NCBI GenBank assembly: GCA_946541285.1
Contig: CAMNJG010000067.1
Coordinates: 1-7,507, forward strand
Length of the DNA stretch: 7,507 bases
Source: an uncultured Clostridia bacterium
Lineage (GTDB): Bacteria; Bacillota; Clostridia; Peptostreptococcales; Anaerovoracaceae
Direction of reading: 5' to 3'
Made by a program: the position numbers and the translations under genes. Below are positions 5,886 through 7,507 of the stretch, in pieces. Each line of letters starts with the position of its first letter. The stretch's first letter is position 1. A model generated the notes under the pieces. The model worked only from the letters and a program-made list of their open reading frames with translations. It had not been told where the DNA came from and searched no databases.

Positions 5886-7337
5886 TTACTGATCTTCGCC
5901 GAAATCCGCTTTAAACGCGTCAACCAGTTTTCTCGGCCAGTCGGAAGTCGGCTCCAGGCGGCCGGTGAAGAAACGCAGGGTCTTCGGTTCGTGGACGAAG
6001 CGCAGGCCGCCGATCAGGTCGCGGTGATCCCATACCCACTTCACACGGTCGATGACATATTCGCACTGGGAGAGTGTAAATACACGGCGTGGCAGGGCGA
6101 GACGGATCAGTTCCATGGAAGCGATTCTTTCGCTGCCGTCCGGGTTACGTTCTTCGGAAAGCGTACCGCGTTCCATCGGACGGATCCCGCCGCAGAGGTA
6201 CATCGCGCAGGTCAGCGCGCCGGCAGGATATTCTTCCTGAGGGACATGCGGAAGCATCTGTCTGGCGTCGATGTGAGCACCAAGGCCACCGCCCGGTGTG
6301 ATCACAGGGATACCATATTCGTGCAGTTCATCGACAACATATTTGATAAACTGCGGTCCCTGGGAGATGACATCCATATCCATGGTTTCGTCAAAACCGA
6401 CCGTCATGGCTTCGATTTCCTTGACAGACATACCGCCGTAGGTCAGGAAGCCCTCGAACATCGGGATCATATCTTCCATAGAATGGAACATATCTTCGTC
6501 TCTGACAAGAATCGCGCCGCCTCTGGCAAAACCGAATTTTCTGCCGGAGAAATACACGATATCAAACAGATCCGCGCACATACGGGTGATTTCTTCGATA
6601 GATTTATCTTTCATGGATTCTTCACGGGTCTTAATGAAATACAGGTTATCCTGCAGCAGAGAAGCATCCATGACCGTGATAATACCATATTTTTTACAGA
6701 TTTCCGTCGCGGCTTTCATATTTTCATAGGAAATCGGCTGTCCGCCGATCAGGTTGGTACCGGTTTCCAGTCTCAGGTACGCGACGTTCTCCGGTGTTTC
6801 TTCTTTGATGCAGGCTTCGAGCTTTTCCAGATCGATATTGCCCTTGAACGGGAGATCGCTTTCTGTTTCGAGTCCGGCATCGATGACCAGTTCTTCCACT
6901 CTGCCGCCGAGGCGTGTAATATGAGCCTTCGCTGTTGTGAAGTGATAGTTCATGATGACGACTTTGCCCGGGCGGTCAACAAAACGCAGCGCCAGGACGT
7001 TCTCGCAGGCACGTCCCTGATGGGCCGGGAGGCAGTAGTCAATGCCGAAAAGTTCCTGAAGTTTCCTCTGCATCCGGTAGAAGGATTCACTTCCCGCGTA
7101 AGCGTCATCAGCTCTCAGGAAGGCCGCCTGCTGGAGGTCACTCATGGCGTTGACACCGGAGTCGGTGAGCATGTCCATGAAGATGTCGATGTTATGAAGC
7201 TGGAACGAGTTATAGCCGGCTTCTTTCATCTTCTGCAGTCTTTCCTCCGCAGGGAGCAGGTGCAGTTTCTGCACAATCTTGACTTTGTGCATTTCAACAG
7301 GGACAGGTTTACGGTTATAGAACTTTATTTCTGGCAT
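5886..7337 (-). CDS. Tyrosine phenol-lyase/tryptophanase-family PLP beta-eliminating lyase (divergent)
   Basis: This 483-residue fold-type I PLP enzyme should split a beta-substituted amino acid, such as tyrosine or tryptophan, into pyruvate, ammonia and phenol or indole. Seen residues, with recalled tyrosine phenol-lyase (TPL) numbers in parentheses: Y80 (71), Q107-G-R109 (98-100), N195 (185), D224 for the pyridine nitrogen (214), Schiff-base lysine K267 (257) in SGRKF, and carboxylate arginine R412 (404). The phenol pocket is TPL-like: T134 (124), R390 in MERG (381) and F456-F457 (448-449). Tryptophanase has Asp, Ile and His-Phe there. Two family residues are changed: R217 is L227 and H343 is L352. 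The lysine context SGKKD has become SGRKF, and a tail of about 22 residues follows the usual end. Start: AGGAGGT at 7346-7352, 8 nt upstream. The gene is monocistronic with a hairpin terminator. Annotation as tryptophanase is possible; the substrate is uncertain. Confidence 0.9.
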   Translation of the reverse strand: MPEIKFYNRKPVPVEMHKVKIVQKLHLLPAEERLQKMKEAGYNSFQLHNIDIFMDMLTDSGVNAMSDLQQAAFLRADDAYAGSESFYRMQRKLQELFGIDYCLPAHQGRACENVLALRFVDRPGKVVIMNYHFTTAKAHITRLGGRVEELVIDAGLETESDLPFKGNIDLEKLEACIKEETPENVAYLRLETGTNLIGGQPISYENMKAATEICKKYGIITVMDASLLQDNLYFIKTREESMKDKSIEEITRMCADLFDIVYFSGRKFGFARGGAILVRDEDMFHSMEDMIPMFEGFLTYGGMSVKEIEAMTVGFDETMDMDVISQGPQFIKYVVDELHEYGIPVITPGGGLGAHIDARQMLPHVPQEEYPAGALTCAMYLCGGIRPMERGTLSEERNPDGSERIASMELIRLALPRRVFTLSQCEYVIDRVKWVWDHRDLIGGLRFVHEPKTLRFFTGRLEPTSDWPRKLVDAFKADFGEDQ

Positions 7338-7340
7338 TTC

Positions 7341-7400
7341 TCAGTACCTCCTGAATTTCAGTGAAAACAGTATATCGCGTTCTGTCCATTTTATAATCAT
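7341..7400 (-). CDS. Possible 19-codon leader ORF upstream of the lyase
   Basis: On the minus strand an ATG at 7400 opens MIIKWTERDILFSLKFRRY, which stops with TGA at 7341-7343, three bases before the lyase ATG. An AGGA lies about 7 nt before its start. The lyase ribosome binding site is inside the frame, so translating it would affect lyase initiation. The peptide has one Trp (W5) and a terminal Tyr. It does not resemble TnaC in length or in its proline-before-stop ending. A frame this short can arise by chance; it is reported because of its position. Confidence 0.25.
   Translation of the reverse strand: MIIKWTERDILFSLKFRRY
7369..7396 (-). promoter_or_regulatory. Candidate proximal promoter of the lyase gene
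   Basis: On the minus strand TTATAA (7391-7396) and TATACT (7369-7374) are spaced by 16 nt. The -10 box is strong and the -35 box moderate. Initiation near 7362 would give a leader of about 24 nt with the ribosome binding site well placed. The -35 box would lie inside the inverted repeat, so a protein bound there would block it. This is an alternative to the distal promoter, and both could be used. Confidence 0.35.
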
Positions 7401-7419
7401 GGTCTGATCCTGGACAGAA
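7380..7419. promoter_or_regulatory. Perfect 9-bp inverted repeat, operator or leader hairpin candidate
   Basis: TTCTGTCCA (7380-7388) and TGGACAGAA (7411-7419) are exact reverse complements, with half-site centres 31 bp apart, about three helical turns. It lies 43-82 bases upstream of the lyase start. The 22-nt interior contains TTATAA (7391-7396), a possible -35 element for the proximal promoter, and the start of the small leader ORF. The spacing suits either a dimeric or looping regulator or an RNA stem. Confidence 0.55.
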
Positions 7420-7440
7420 TGTTTCTTTGCGTTGACAATT

Positions 7441-7469
7441 ACTTTACCACACACACGCTTTAACGTAAA
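7441..7469 (-). promoter_or_regulatory. Candidate distal promoter of the lyase gene
   Basis: On the minus strand TTTACG (7464-7469) and TAAAGT (7441-7446) are spaced by 17 nt, the same -35 sequence and spacing as the nicotinamidase promoter. Initiation near 7434 would give a leader of about 96 nt that includes the inverted repeat as an RNA hairpin and the 19-codon ORF. The -35 lies within a small palindrome, CTTTA-ACG-TAAAG (7458-7470). Confidence 0.35.
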
Positions 7470-7507
7470 GAATAAACTTGGATTTTTTAAGAAATTCAGC
7501 AGACCTT

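Noticed and set aside
5210..5923. Minus-strand open frame of 237 codons across the flavoprotein gene and the terminator
   Set aside because: It runs through the strong bidirectional terminator hairpin and is antisense to a recognisable gene. No plausible domain was seen.
5991..7364. Plus-strand open frame of 457 codons opposite the lyase gene
   Set aside because: It is antisense to a clearly recognisable enzyme with intact active-site motifs, and its translation shows no family signature. It is a by-product of codon usage on the opposite strand.
7432..7437. Plus-strand TTGACA near the right edge as a promoter for a rightward gene
   Set aside because: No good -10 box lies 16-18 nt downstream, and the window ends before any rightward gene could be confirmed.

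Overview
This window looks like chromosomal DNA of an anaerobic, gut-type Firmicute (Clostridia, perhaps Lachnospiraceae or Oscillospiraceae). The hints are strong GGAGG-type ribosome binding sites, tRNAs with an encoded CCA end, a CTRAQ-type triple S-layer-homology (SLH) protein, and a fermentative PLP-dependent amino-acid lyase. The taxonomic placement is inference from gene style; no marker gene fixes it.

Layout, left to right. (1) 66-343: a plus-strand tRNA cluster, Asn(GUU), Leu(UAA) and initiator fMet(CAU), closed by a strong intrinsic terminator. (2) 538-2039: a well-formed promoter and a lipoprotein histidine acid phosphatase close to glucose-1-phosphatase (Agp). (3) 2208-2471, minus strand: an unrecognised 87-residue protein with its own promoter and ribosome binding site. 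(4) 2611-5154, plus strand: a two-gene operon divergent from the small gene. It encodes a nicotinamidase-like cysteine hydrolase and, through an ATGA stop/start overlap, a secreted SH3 plus NlpC/P60 peptidoglycan hydrolase carrying three SLH repeats. (5) 5264-5659, plus: a small FMN-binding split-barrel protein of the pyridoxamine-phosphate-oxidase family. (6) 5791-5838: a long bidirectional terminator shared with the convergent gene. (7) 5886-7337, minus: a divergent tyrosine phenol-lyase/tryptophanase-family enzyme. Its upstream region holds a perfect 9-bp inverted repeat, two candidate promoters and a possible 19-codon leader ORF.

The genes do not form one obvious pathway. Two products act at the cell surface (phosphatase and wall hydrolase). 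The nicotinamidase would serve NAD salvage and the lyase amino-acid catabolism. I found no mobile element, CRISPR array or defence system. The most interesting parts are the lyase, which keeps tyrosine-phenol-lyase substrate residues but has lost a conserved cofactor-contacting arginine and an active-site histidine, and the regulatory architecture in front of it.
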